In this document: positions 9,190 through 17,923 of the stretch, in pieces | How the letters are laid out: each line of letters begins with the position of its first letter | Position numbering within the stretch: the stretch's first letter is position 1 | Origin: LMUY01 sp965199005 | Lineage (GTDB): Bacteria > Pseudomonadota > Alphaproteobacteria > Acetobacterales > Acetobacteraceae | DNA length: 64,000 nucleotides | Direction of reading: 5' to 3' | Assembly (NCBI GenBank): GCA_965199005.1 | Contig: CBDAQK010000001.1 | Span: 2,748,476 to 2,812,475, forward strand | The notes under the pieces: model-generated | Seen by the model: the letters and a program-made list of their open reading frames with translations, nothing else | What the model was told of the DNA's origin: nothing | Database searches by the model: none | Program-made: the position numbers and the translations under genes

Positions 9190-10464
9190 ATGCAGTTGAT
9201 GACACGCGTGATGATGGCCGCCGCCTTGCTGGCCGCGCTACCGCAGGCAGGCCGCGCAGCCGACCCGGTCGAGTTGGGCTACGCGACGTTCCTGGACCCC
9301 AACAACGACAGCGATCCCCGGGTCGGCGCCCAGGCCCGCATGATCGAGGCTTTCGAAAAGCAGAATCCTGGCATCAAGGTCAAGGTCGTGCTGGACCCGT
9401 CGGGCAACAACATCCTCCGCGCCGCCAAGACTGGCTCCGGCTCGCCCGACGTGGCGCGCCTGACCGCCTTCGGCCTGCCCGAAGCTGTGGCGACAGGGGG
9501 CCTGAAGCCGCTGGACGATTACCTCGCGGCCGACAAGGTCAACCTGACAGACTGGCTGATCCCGTTCGGGCAGACCAAGTTGAACGGCCATTACTGGGGC
9601 ATGCCGCAGGATTTCCGCATCCCGATCCTGATGTACCGCAAGTCCCTGCTGAGCGCGGCGGGCGTCACCCCGCCCACGACCTGGGATGAAGCCTGCACCG
9701 CCAGCGGCAAGGTCGCGGCCGGCCCGGTGATCGGCTACGCGATACCGCTCGGCAGCAGCGGTGGCACGGGCGGGGCACAGGCACTGGGGGAGTTCATCCT
9801 GAGCACGGTACTGGCGCCGGACGGGAAGTATTTCGCGCCCGATGGCCATGCCATCGCCTTCAGCAAGGAAACGTTCGTCCGCGCGGCGCAGATGTTCAAG
9901 GACATGTACGGCAAGTGCAAGGCGACGCCGCAAACCAGCGTGCAGTTCGGCTATAACGAGGTGCATGACGGGCTACGCGCCGGCACCGTTGCCATGGCCT
10001 CGTTCGGGCTGGCCCGGTTCGGCGCGATCCGCCGGCAGGGGGCGGGCGATGACCTGCAATGGGCGCCGCCGCCCGGCTTCGGCGCTGCCGAGAAGCAGAC
10101 TGTGGGCGGCTTCTTCATCAGCATCAACGCCAAGACCGAGCATCCGGACGAGGCGTGGAAGTTCGTGAACTTCATGACCAGTCCGGCGGGCGAGATCATC
10201 CAGGCGCAGGGCGGCGAGGTGGTGGCCCGGCTATCCGCCTATGAAGACCCGTCCCTGTCCACGCCGGCGGCCGCGAACCAGAAAGCCTGGGCTGCGCTGA
10301 TCCACGATCGGGGCCAGCTGGTGTCCTATTCCGTCATCCTGACGACGTTCCACGAGATCGTCGGCGTGGCGCTGCAACGCATGATCCTGCGCAACGGGAC
10401 GCCGGAGGCAGCATACGAGGAGGTCTCCAGCAAGTACGCCGATGCTATCGCCAAGGTGCACTGA
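9190..10464 (+). CDS. ABC transporter periplasmic substrate-binding protein (family 1)
   Basis: This 424-residue MalE-type binding protein is preceded by a GGGAG ribosome site at about 9177. A signal peptide is clear: positively charged start, hydrophobic MMAAALLAALPQA and a likely cleavage at GRAA-DP. The mature protein has the ordinary cluster-1 features, including MIEAFEKQNPGIKVKV near the start and AWKFVNFMTSPAGEIIQ near the C-terminus. It delivers the ligand to the two permeases just upstream. Its position between the hydantoinase genes and the gamma-glutamyltransferase implies a ligand processed by those enzymes. Confidence 0.92.
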   Translation: MQLMTRVMMAAALLAALPQAGRAADPVELGYATFLDPNNDSDPRVGAQARMIEAFEKQNPGIKVKVVLDPSGNNILRAAKTGSGSPDVARLTAFGLPEAVATGGLKPLDDYLAADKVNLTDWLIPFGQTKLNGHYWGMPQDFRIPILMYRKSLLSAAGVTPPTTWDEACTASGKVAAGPVIGYAIPLGSSGGTGGAQALGEFILSTVLAPDGKYFAPDGHAIAFSKETFVRAAQMFKDMYGKCKATPQTSVQFGYNEVHDGLRAGTVAMASFGLARFGAIRRQGAGDDLQWAPPPGFGAAEKQTVGGFFISINAKTEHPDEAWKFVNFMTSPAGEIIQAQGGEVVARLSAYEDPSLSTPAAANQKAWAALIHDRGQLVSYSVILTTFHEIVGVALQRMILRNGTPEAAYEEVSSKYADAIAKVH

Positions 10465-10480
10465 GCGGAGATAGGCGCAG

Positions 10481-12220
10481 ATGTGGCGTAACTTTGCCGA
10501 CAGCCTGTATGCCGGCGGGATCGAGGCAATGCGGCCCTGCATCATGGGCACGCGGCATATGGTGTCGGCCGCCAACCATACCGCCGCCCATGCCGCGTTC
10601 TGCGTGCTGGAGAACGGTGGCAATGCGGTGGACGCCGGCGTCACCGGCGGCATCGTACTGAGCGTCGTGCAGAGCGACATCGTGAACTTCGCGGGCGTCG
10701 CCCCGGCGATGGTCTACCGAGCGGGCACGCGTGACGTGCTGACGGTCAGCGGACTCGGGACATGGCCGGCAGCGGTGACGCCTGACTACTTCCAGCGCCT
10801 GCATGGCGGCCGCATGCCCGAAGGGCTGCTGCGCTGCATCGTCCCCGCCGCACCGGATTCATGGATCACCTGTCTGGAACGGTTCGGAACGATATCCTTT
10901 GCCGAGGCCGCAGCCCCTGCCATCGCGCTCGCCCGCGACGGCTTCCCCGCCACGCAGTTTTTCGCCGACCAGGTTCGCCAGTTCCAGGACAAGTATTCCC
11001 GATGGCCCGGTAACGCAGCAATCTACCTGCCCCACGGGGTCCCGCCCCGCCCCGGCCACCTTTTCGTGCAGGCCGACCTGGCCCGCACGCTGCAATACAT
11101 GGCCGACGAGGACATTGCCGCCGCACCGAACGGCCGGGCCGCCGGGCTGCGCGCCGCGCGCGCGGCGTTCTATACGGGGGACGTCATGCTGGCCATCACC
11201 GGCTACCACCGGGACAATGGCGGGCTGCTGACGGAGGCGGACATGGCGGGGTTCCATGTCGACGTCGAACCCGCCCTGTCCACGCAGGCGCGCGGCTTGG
11301 ACGTCTACGCTTGCCCGCCCTGGTGCCAAGGGCCGGTGCTGCTGCAGGCGCTTAATATCCTGGCCGACGACGACTTGGCTGCACTCGGCCACAACACGGA
11401 GGCCTACCTGCATCTGGTAGCCGAGGCGTTGAACCTCGCCTTCGCTGACCGCGACACCCTCTACACTGATCCGCGGTTCGGCCAGGTGCCAATGGATCGG
11501 CTGCTGTCGCGCCACTACGCCCGCGCCCGGCGTGACCTGATCGAACCCCATCGGGCCTTCGGACAGGCGCCGCCGCCGGGCATAGGCCGGGCGGGAGCCA
11601 ACGGCGAAGCCGATGGTTGGGAAACACTGGGTGAGAAGGATACATCCTACATCGCGGTGGTGGACCGCCACGGCAACGCGTTCTCCGCCACGCCGAGCGA
11701 CAACTCGTTCGAGGCGCCGGTGGTGCCCGGCACCGGGCTATGCCCCTCCTCCCGCGGTTCGCAGAGCTGGGTCGACCCGGAGCATCCCTGCGCCATCGCG
11801 CCCGGCAAACGGCCCCGCCTGACCCCCAGCCCGGCCATGGCGCGAATGCCCGATGGCGGCATGATGCCGTTCGGCAGTCCGGGCGGCGACGTGCAGCCGC
11901 AAGCCATGCTGCAGGTGCTGCTGAACATCACCGCCTTCGGCATGACGCTGCAGGAGGCGGTCGAGGTGCCCCGCATCGCGTCGGCCAACCTGCAGGGCTC
12001 ATTCGAGCCCCACGCCTACACGCCAGGCGGGCTGCTGCTGGAAGGGCGCATCTCCCGGGCCACTGCGGACGGCCTGCGCCGCCGCGGCCATGCGGTCCGC
12101 GACTGGCCGGACTTCACCTGGCAGGCTGGCGCCGTCTGCGCCGTTCGCCAGGACGAGGCGGCGTCCGTGCTATCCGCTGGCGCAGACCCGCGCCGGCCAT
12201 CCTACGCCGTCGGCCGCTGA
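10481..12220 (+). CDS. ggt: Gamma-glutamyltransferase family protein
   Basis: This 579-residue protein has the length of an N-terminal-nucleophile gamma-glutamyltransferase and starts at ATG 10481 behind a GCGGAGAT ribosome site. The large-subunit opening ENGGNAVDAGV is present. The predicted autocleavage/nucleophile threonine is Thr388 in EKDTSYIAVVDRHGNAF, equivalent in position to Thr391 of the E. coli enzyme, although the usual TTH is TSY here. KRPRLTPSPAMA and GSPGGD follow in the small subunit. No signal peptide is visible, so it is probably cytoplasmic and acts after import. Members hydrolyse or transfer gamma-glutamyl groups; with HyuAB this suggests degradation of a gamma-glutamyl or oxoproline-linked substrate. 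Confidence 0.9.
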   Translation: MWRNFADSLYAGGIEAMRPCIMGTRHMVSAANHTAAHAAFCVLENGGNAVDAGVTGGIVLSVVQSDIVNFAGVAPAMVYRAGTRDVLTVSGLGTWPAAVTPDYFQRLHGGRMPEGLLRCIVPAAPDSWITCLERFGTISFAEAAAPAIALARDGFPATQFFADQVRQFQDKYSRWPGNAAIYLPHGVPPRPGHLFVQADLARTLQYMADEDIAAAPNGRAAGLRAARAAFYTGDVMLAITGYHRDNGGLLTEADMAGFHVDVEPALSTQARGLDVYACPPWCQGPVLLQALNILADDDLAALGHNTEAYLHLVAEALNLAFADRDTLYTDPRFGQVPMDRLLSRHYARARRDLIEPHRAFGQAPPPGIGRAGANGEADGWETLGEKDTSYIAVVDRHGNAFSATPSDNSFEAPVVPGTGLCPSSRGSQSWVDPEHPCAIAPGKRPRLTPSPAMARMPDGGMMPFGSPGGDVQPQAMLQVLLNITAFGMTLQEAVEVPRIASANLQGSFEPHAYTPGGLLLEGRISRATADGLRRRGHAVRDWPDFTWQAGAVCAVRQDEAASVLSAGADPRRPSYAVGR

Positions 12221-12358
12221 TGCCCGAACCTTAGATTGCGATGCCCGTCAAGCCTTCTCACCCCGCCTTTCTGCCCCGCGTCCGCAAGCGGGTGCCTCTC
12301 GCATGCTGACGGCCGGCCCGGTTCGGGTGCGTCGAACGGCCAGCCTAGGCCAACGCTG

Positions 12359-12651
12359 GTGTCGCGCGGACTGCGCAAGCCGTTTGGCTGCCCCGAAATC
12401 ATCAAGGGCAGACGGCCTGTTGCGAAGAGAGGTGCGCTTGGTCGAGCATCTTGGGGGTCTCGCGCTGCTGCACGTTGAATACAGGGCATGATGGCCCCTT
12501 AAAGTACAGATTGACGGGATGACTATGATTAAGCCGAAGCAGCCGATCCGTCTCGCCATGGACGCCCGCTCCTGCCATTTCTTTGATCCTGCAGGACAGG
12601 CGCTGCCGGCGCCAGTTCGGGACGGAATTGCAAGAGGATGCCGCCACGAAT
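12359..12651 (+). pseudogene. Deletion relic of a CUT1-type ABC transporter ATPase (UgpC/MalK-like)
   Basis: Right after ggt, frame 2 reads LVSRGLRKPFGCPEIIKG, which is the typical opening of a MalK/UgpC ATPase. Downstream, frame 3 reads VRLVEHLGGLALLHVEYRA, a TGA stop at 12489-12491, and then IRLAMDARSCHFFDPAGQAL, which matches the end of the TOBE domain of that ATPase. The Walker A, signature and Walker B core (some 250-300 residues) is gone, with the join near 12412-12432. The relic sits exactly where the missing ATPase of this operon would be expected. Identification rests on motif reading by eye; a protein alignment would settle it. Confidence 0.7.
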
Positions 12652-12764
12652 GACCATGCGGCTCAAAGCTCGGCGGCCGGGCAGATCGGCCTGGCACAAC
12701 CGCCGGAACTCTTGCGGGGAGCAGGGCCATCGCCGACAACAACCATCCGTCTAAGGAGGGTGAG

Positions 12765-13475
12765 GTGCAATCATCAAAGGTTGGATCGTTGACACATCGG
12801 ACTGCCGAGGCTCTCCGGGTGCGGATTGCTGACGGGCAATTGCAGTCCGGCGAGCGACTGCCCACCGAGAAGGAGATGGCGGTGGAGTTCGGCGTCAGCC
12901 GCACCGTTGTGCGAGAGGCGGTGGCCGGTTTGCGAGCTGATGGCCTGATCAAAGCCCGACATGGCGTGGGCGTATTCGTGGCCGCAAAACGTGAATCCGG
13001 GCGGCCTGCAAGCGGCGGCAACGACGTTACGTTCGCGACGGCTTCTATTCTCGATGTGCTCGAATTGCGCATGGCCGTGGAGGTCCACGCCGCTGGTCTA
13101 GCAGCTGTAAGGCGGTCTTGGTCACAGGAAGAACGCATTTGGAATGCGGCAGAGCAGATGCGTTTGGCAATGGAAGCAGGCACTCCAACCGAAACGCTGG
13201 ACCTTGCCTTCCACCGATCGATCGCAGAAGCCTCAAACAACCCCGCTTTCGTCGTCTTTTTCGATCAACTTGGCCAAGCCGCAATTCCGAGCAATTCAGT
13301 CGTCAGCCGGATTGAGTCTGAGAAAATCAGGGAACAGCATTTGAACCGCTGCCAATCCGAACACTTCGTGATCTTCGATGCGATTTCGCGGAATGACGTC
13401 CAAGCGGCCCGCTCGTCAATGCAATCACATTTGATTGTTAGCCAAGATCGATTCAAAAAAATTGAGGAGGCGTAA
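12765..13475 (+). CDS. GntR family transcriptional regulator, FadR subfamily
   Basis: This 236-residue regulator starts at GTG 12765 with a strong AAGGAGG at 12753-12759. The winged helix covers about residues 5-72: LTHRTAEALRVRIADGQL, LPTEKEMAVEFGVSRTVVREAV and GLIKARHGVGVFV. The C-terminal helical FCD ligand domain follows, with LELRMAVEVHAA and the metal-ligand-like HRSIAEASNNP. FadR-type members usually repress catabolic operons until a carboxylate ligand binds. The gene closes the hyu/ggt locus and is the likely regulator of the divergent promoters near 3.4 kb, although no matching operator was identified. Confidence 0.9.
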   Translation: MQSSKVGSLTHRTAEALRVRIADGQLQSGERLPTEKEMAVEFGVSRTVVREAVAGLRADGLIKARHGVGVFVAAKRESGRPASGGNDVTFATASILDVLELRMAVEVHAAGLAAVRRSWSQEERIWNAAEQMRLAMEAGTPTETLDLAFHRSIAEASNNPAFVVFFDQLGQAAIPSNSVVSRIESEKIREQHLNRCQSEHFVIFDAISRNDVQAARSSMQSHLIVSQDRFKKIEEA

Positions 13476-14180
13476 ATCGGTTCCGGGCGATCGGCCAACG
13501 GCACGATTGGTGCCCCTGCTGTCCGGCTGGACTTCCGCCATCTGGTGGCCCGCCATAACCTCCCGGCCAAGTTTCCGCGGCACAAGTGTCTTCAAGGCAA
13601 CTTCGCCACTCTCGTAGACGCTCCCAGGCGGTGGTTCGGCTGCGAAGCCTTCATGGCCGTGCCCGGCTGGGAGGCGAACTGTCGGTCTCTATTGCCTGGG
13701 CACGGATCGGGCCGTCGCGGGATGGTTGATTTGGCGCGCGAGGCGGCCGCAGTTCCGGTGGCGTCATGGGACGCCGGCACGCCCGCTCACCGAACGGCTC
13801 GCCGCACCATGGGCTGCCGCCAACACTCTGAGCCCGTTGCCCGGCCAATCGCCGTTCCGCCGTTGCCGGATCAAATGGCCCGGGACAAGACGACCATCCG
13901 GAGTCTTTCGGCCGTCAGTTCTGCCGCGCCCGGATAGAAACAGAAACGCTCCGACCGGGAAGCTAATTTGAAACAATTTCGCACGAGTCCTTGGCGCGGA
14001 GACCGCCTGCGGAAGCGGCGGTGCAGACCGCTTGGACCGGGGGCCGCGGACGGATATTGTCTACGCTGCACAGGCACTCGGAGGCCGGAGTATGGCCTCT
14101 GAGCATCCGACGTCGCTGACAGCGCCGGGGCCGGCGGGTGCCACTACCAGGGTTTTGGACACAGGGGGGATCTAAATCAA
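13476..14180. other. Intergenic stretch without a supported gene
   Basis: About 700 nt between the GntR gene and the metallophosphoesterase. Short open frames exist but none has a ribosome site plus recognisable family. A fragment near 13490 reads DRPTARLVPL, weakly like the end of a VapB/Phd antitoxin, but nothing before or after supports it. The bases just before 14181 (AGGGGGGAT) probably hold the ribosome site of the next gene. Confidence 0.5.
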
Positions 14181-14948
14181 ATGGCGCGCATCCATATCGT
14201 TTCGGACCTGCACGTCGAATTCGCTCCGTTCGAGGTGCCGTCCGTGGATGCCGATGTCACCGTTTTGGCGGGGGACACCTCGGTCGGGGGTGAACTCCAC
14301 CCTTGGCGGGATGCTACGGCGAGGTTCGGAAGGCCCGTGATCGCGCTGGCGGGCAACCACGATTATTACAAAGAGACTGTCGAGGATGGCCTGGCCAAGC
14401 TGCGCAAGGCGGGTTCCGAGCGCGGCGCGGTGTTCCTGGAGAACGACGTCGCCGTGATCGCGGGGGTACGCTTCCTCGGGTGTACGTTCTGGACCGATTT
14501 CGGCCTGTCCGGGGCGGATCGACGGTCGATGGATTACGACATGGCGGTCTGCGCGCAGCGGGTGAACGACTTCCGGCTCATCCGGATCTGCCCGGAGGGG
14601 CGGCCCTTCACTCCGTCCGATGCCGCGGCGCTGCACGCCCGCTCGGTGGAATGGATGCTCGGCGTTTTCGAGACTCCGTTCGCGGGACCAACCGTCGTGG
14701 CGACGCACCACCCCCCATCGCCGCGCTGCCTCAACCCCGTGTTCCCCCGCGACGCGGTGTCGGCCGCGTTCGCCTCGGACCTGGAGGACCTCGTCGAACG
14801 CCTCCAACCGGAGCTTTGGATCAGCGGCCACACTCACTACTGCTCGGATTTCCGCATCGGACGGACCAGGATGCTCTCGAACCCGCGCGGCTACACCCCC
14901 GACGACGTGGCGGACGGGTTCGATGCGGCGCTGGTGGTCGAGGTTTGA
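14181..14948 (+). CDS. Calcineurin-like metallophosphoesterase
   Basis: This 255-residue protein carries the complete metallophosphoesterase motif series in order: SDLHVEF near residue 9, VLAGDTSVGG near residue 30, LAGNHDYYKE near residue 56, ATHHPPSPRC near residue 174 and ISGHTHYCSDF near residue 215. These supply the Asp, His and Asn ligands of the two-metal site. Family members cleave phosphodiesters or phosphomonoesters of proteins, nucleotides or nucleic acids; the substrate is not readable. No signal peptide is visible. It precedes a small helical protein and an HELGH protein on the same strand, so a three-gene functional set is possible. Confidence 0.9.
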   Translation: MARIHIVSDLHVEFAPFEVPSVDADVTVLAGDTSVGGELHPWRDATARFGRPVIALAGNHDYYKETVEDGLAKLRKAGSERGAVFLENDVAVIAGVRFLGCTFWTDFGLSGADRRSMDYDMAVCAQRVNDFRLIRICPEGRPFTPSDAAALHARSVEWMLGVFETPFAGPTVVATHHPPSPRCLNPVFPRDAVSAAFASDLEDLVERLQPELWISGHTHYCSDFRIGRTRMLSNPRGYTPDDVADGFDAALVVEV

Positions 14949-15092
14949 ACTGTCCCGCTACCGACGCGAGCGCGGGTAGGCGGCGGATTGCGCGGCCGTG
15001 GTCGCCGAATGGCATCCCACTTTGGTTGTCCGGCTCCGCCGGATATGTTGCACTGCTGACGCCGCCGGGCGCGGGCGGTTGGGAGAGGACGC

Positions 15093-15440
15093 ATGGCGGA
15101 CATCGTCGAAATACGTAAAGCGGTGGAAGCGAAGCTGGTATCTGACGAGGATGATCTTCTCGCGGAACTCGCCGACATGGTCGGGGAGGACTTCGCCATC
15201 CCCCGGGATCGGGCGAGGGAGGGAATGCGGGTGTTCTTCGCCTACCTGAATACGCTGCGGGAAAGGCTTTGCGCCTCGGACACCAGGGAACTCCTGAAGA
15301 AGGACTTTGAGCGCTCTGGCCCGGCGCTGGCGGCGATGCTCGCTGCGGACGCCTACCTGACCTCGCTCGGCCTTCCGGCCCAGGCGACCGTCGGTGCCCT
15401 GATCGTCAAGCTCGGCACCGATAGGATCTGCTCGGGCTAG
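15093..15440 (+). CDS. Small helical protein of unknown function
   Basis: This 115-residue protein starts at ATG 15093 with a GAGAGGA ribosome site. I recognise no family. The sequence is rich in charged and hydrophobic helix-forming residues (ADIVEIRKAVEAKL, RVFFAYLNTLRERL, AAMLAADAYLTSLGL), with no membrane segment or signal peptide and a single Cys near each of the middle and the end. It lies 144 nt after the metallophosphoesterase and only 9 nt before the next gene, so it is probably co-transcribed with the latter and may be its partner or cofactor. Confidence 0.7.
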   Translation: MADIVEIRKAVEAKLVSDEDDLLAELADMVGEDFAIPRDRAREGMRVFFAYLNTLRERLCASDTRELLKKDFERSGPALAAMLAADAYLTSLGLPAQATVGALIVKLGTDRICSG

Positions 15441-15449
15441 GTTGCGGCC

Positions 15450-16712
15450 TTGAGCAATGGGACGGACGACGCTGCAGGGATAGTGGCGAATTGGTTCCGC
15501 GATCCGCTGCTCCATGCCTTCAAGGACGACTTCGGCCGCTCGGCGCGGCGGCACGGCTTTGCGAATCAAGCCGCGGTGATGCCGGAACTGCCGGGATTCG
15601 CTGCCAAACTCGAGCTGCTGGGCGAACTCCGCTCGGCCAACCCGGACTTTTTCAAAGAGCACGACTACCGATGGGCGTTCGACCGCGCGTCCTACGTCAA
15701 TCCCGGCGGGGGCGCGCTGGACGGGGCGGACCAGAATCTCCGCCACCAGCTGACGGTGCTGCGCACCCTCATCGGGACCTGGGACGTCGTGAGAGGCATG
15801 GGCCCGCGCGTGCCGCTAGATTTCTCCGGCGTATGCGCGCGCGAAGTCGGCTCTTCCGGCCTGTCGCCGACATGCCGCCAATCCGGCGGCCACCGCTACC
15901 TGATGATGCCCTTCGGTTTCCGGCGCCTGACCTGCGAGCTGCTCCATCGGCTGTGCTCGGTGGCCGAACCGGATACCCTCGACGGGCCGGCGTGCTTCGC
16001 CGCCCTGTCCCGGCCGGTCCCAGCGGACGCCTTGGAGGGGTTCGCGCTGCCGTTCGTCGCCCGCAGGCTGGGGCTCGCCAGGAGCGACGACATGGCCAAC
16101 CAGCACGCCGCGGAGGATTTCCTTCTGTCGGAGGTGGAACCGTTCATCGGAAGACGCGTCGATCTCTCGGTCGGTACTGCGGACGGGCTGGCAGCCGGGC
16201 TGCACGAGTTGCTCCTCGCGTTCGCGGCTAATCACGAGCTCGGACATCTACTTTATCGGCACGAAGGCCGGAGGTACCCTTCGGACGAGGGCGTCGCGGA
16301 CACGACGAGCCTTGACGTCAGCCTGCTCGATTGGGGGTGGCTGGCTTCGGCCGGGTCGAGGACGGGGTTGCCAGACCCGGTCTGGATGCTGCTCGGGCCG
16401 CGGTTGTTCTTCTGGGCGGCGGAGATCGTCCTGCGGCTGGACGCGCTGCTGGACCGGGCCCCCGGCGAGCGCGGGGTCGAACGCTCCCGGACGCTGGCGG
16501 AGCGCAGGGCTCTGGTCGAAGCCCGGGCCGCGTGGCTCGTCCGGGAGGTTTGGCCTAGGTTCGGCGTCGCGGCACCCGAAGCGGCGCTCGACGCGGTTGC
16601 GGGCTTTGGGGCAAACCTCGACCGCGCGGCGGCGGCCTTCAGCGATGCGCCCGATCTTGCCGAGGCGGTCAGGGTCGGAAAGATGCGTCTAGGAGTCACG
16701 CCAGCCGACTGA
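15450..16712 (+). CDS. Predicted zinc metallopeptidase-like protein (HELGH motif)
   Basis: This protein of about 420 residues is drawn from TTG 15450, 9 nt after the preceding stop; a GTG at 15483 is an alternative start. The key feature is ANHELGHLLYRHEG, an HExxH zinc motif with His262, Glu263 and His266. It is followed by DEGVAD, where Glu280 could be the third ligand as in gluzincin-type (M78-like) peptidases. The rest is mostly alpha-helical, with a long Arg/Ala-rich C-terminal part and no signal peptide. I know of no named family with this full architecture. HExxH proteins paired with small genes in accessory DNA are often toxins, antirepressor-cleaving proteases or defence components; which applies here is unknown. 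Confidence 0.72.
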   Translation: MSNGTDDAAGIVANWFRDPLLHAFKDDFGRSARRHGFANQAAVMPELPGFAAKLELLGELRSANPDFFKEHDYRWAFDRASYVNPGGGALDGADQNLRHQLTVLRTLIGTWDVVRGMGPRVPLDFSGVCAREVGSSGLSPTCRQSGGHRYLMMPFGFRRLTCELLHRLCSVAEPDTLDGPACFAALSRPVPADALEGFALPFVARRLGLARSDDMANQHAAEDFLLSEVEPFIGRRVDLSVGTADGLAAGLHELLLAFAANHELGHLLYRHEGRRYPSDEGVADTTSLDVSLLDWGWLASAGSRTGLPDPVWMLLGPRLFFWAAEIVLRLDALLDRAPGERGVERSRTLAERRALVEARAAWLVREVWPRFGVAAPEAALDAVAGFGANLDRAAAAFSDAPDLAEAVRVGKMRLGVTPAD

Positions 16713-17276
16713 GGGCCGGATGTTGAAACGCGCAGCGGGACGGACGCCCGCCAATGCCCAGGAGCAGGCATCCGCTGCCCGACCACGGATCGGCCGGATT
16801 GGTCGCATCAGCGGGGCAGGGTTTCAGAAGCCCGAAAGGCTTGCTCCCACCTGAAGGCGAGCCGCTCCTCCGCATGCTCTGACGCCGCATTACCGCACCG
16901 CTCGATGCTGCTGACGTAGGGTTAGTCGATGCCGGCGCGAAGCGCGAGGGTGCCGTCAGCAGAGTTGTCAGCTATGCTGTTTCTGAAGCGTCTTCGCATC
17001 GGGTCAGATCACCTTGTGCAAGGTAAATGACTGGCGTTTCTTAAGCCAGAAGATCGCAGAACCGAAGACGATTGACTTGGCCGCCTCCGACCAGAGACGC
17101 CGATCCGGCATTTTCCACAGACATCGCTACGCCACCTGAAATTACCGTGGAGGATTATGTGTATCCAGGAGGTATGAGGTCGCGCGGATGCTGAACATTC
17201 CCCATGACCAGGGAATATCAATCAGCCCGCCGACAGGCCCTGGTGCGGAACAGGGCTATAGGTTACGCCAAACTCC
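16713..17276. other. Intergenic stretch without a supported gene
   Basis: About 560 nt between the HELGH gene and the carboxymuconolactone-decarboxylase-like pseudogene. Both strands were read. Only short frames with no clear ribosome site occur, for example a leftward one at 17009-17221, and none resembles a known protein. Confidence 0.5.
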
Positions 17277-17917
17277 TCACGGAATGTGCAAATTGGCTTT
17301 CGCAGGCGCTGCCAACCACGGCACGTGAACGATCGCTTCCGCTGGCACCGATTCTATCTCGGTGCGCATCAGGCTGTTTCAGCGGTTGAACCAACCGAAG
17401 GCGGCTAAGACGGATACGATACGACCTCGATAATTTCGTCCTCGCTGAGCGGGGCGTCTGTCTGTCGCATCTTGGAAACGGGCAAGGTTGAGCCGGACGT
17501 GGCCAGCGCCAATGCGCGTCGTTCAGAGGCCGAAAACAGCGGGTGCGTGCTGGATTCCGGCAATGCGGCCAGCTTGTCCCAGTCCACACCCGCATGGTGG
17601 GCGGCATGCACCATATGGGTCGCGGTATATGCGGAGCCGGCGCCGCGGCTTGCCTCGCAGGCCAGCAGCATGCGCAACTCGACGGGCACGATGCCCTCGC
17701 TCCACGAAACGATGCGGAGCAGCTCGAAGATCGCGGGAAGCAGCCTGGGCCTGCGTGCCATCGTGAGCAGCGCGTTGGGGCGATATCCGAAAGGGCGCAC
17801 GATTTCGGCGAGCGCCGGGTCGTGGAACGATGGATCGTGTTCAGAAAGGGGCGGGACGCGGGAACCGGTCTGAACAGCCCGTCTCGGAACGCCCTCGCCA
17901 CCAGCCAGCGCGCTCAT
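17277..17917 (-). pseudogene. Carboxymuconolactone decarboxylase-like (AhpD-fold) protein, frameshifted
   Basis: The open frame from 17917 covers a CMD-family domain (PSFHDPALAEIVRPFGYRPN, then VELRMLLACEAS and ATHMVHAAHHAGV) but stops early at TAG 17405-17407, right after IIEVVS. Reading on in another frame gives LAAFGWFNR, an in-frame TGA where this family has Trp, then NSLMRTEIESVPAEAIVHVP to a natural stop at 17277. That is the usual C-terminal end of this family, so the gene carries a frameshift near 17410 plus one nonsense codon. The usual redox CxxC of AhpD-like enzymes is also absent (GAGSAY). It sits beside a broken SDR gene on the same strand. Confidence 0.75.
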
Positions 17918-17923
17918 GTCGAT

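Noticed and set aside
12248..13240. Leftward 330-codon open frame opposite the GntR gene and the ATPase relic
   Set aside because: Composition typical of a high-GC antisense frame; GntR on the other strand is certain.
13485..13520. VapB/Phd-like antitoxin ending (DRPTARLVPL)
   Set aside because: Only about ten residues fit and there is no start, DNA-binding part or toxin gene nearby.
17009..17221. IS-type transposase remnant on the minus strand
   Set aside because: Short hydrophobic stretch (IVFGSAIFWLKKRQSF) recalls transposase ends, but no further matching segment exists.
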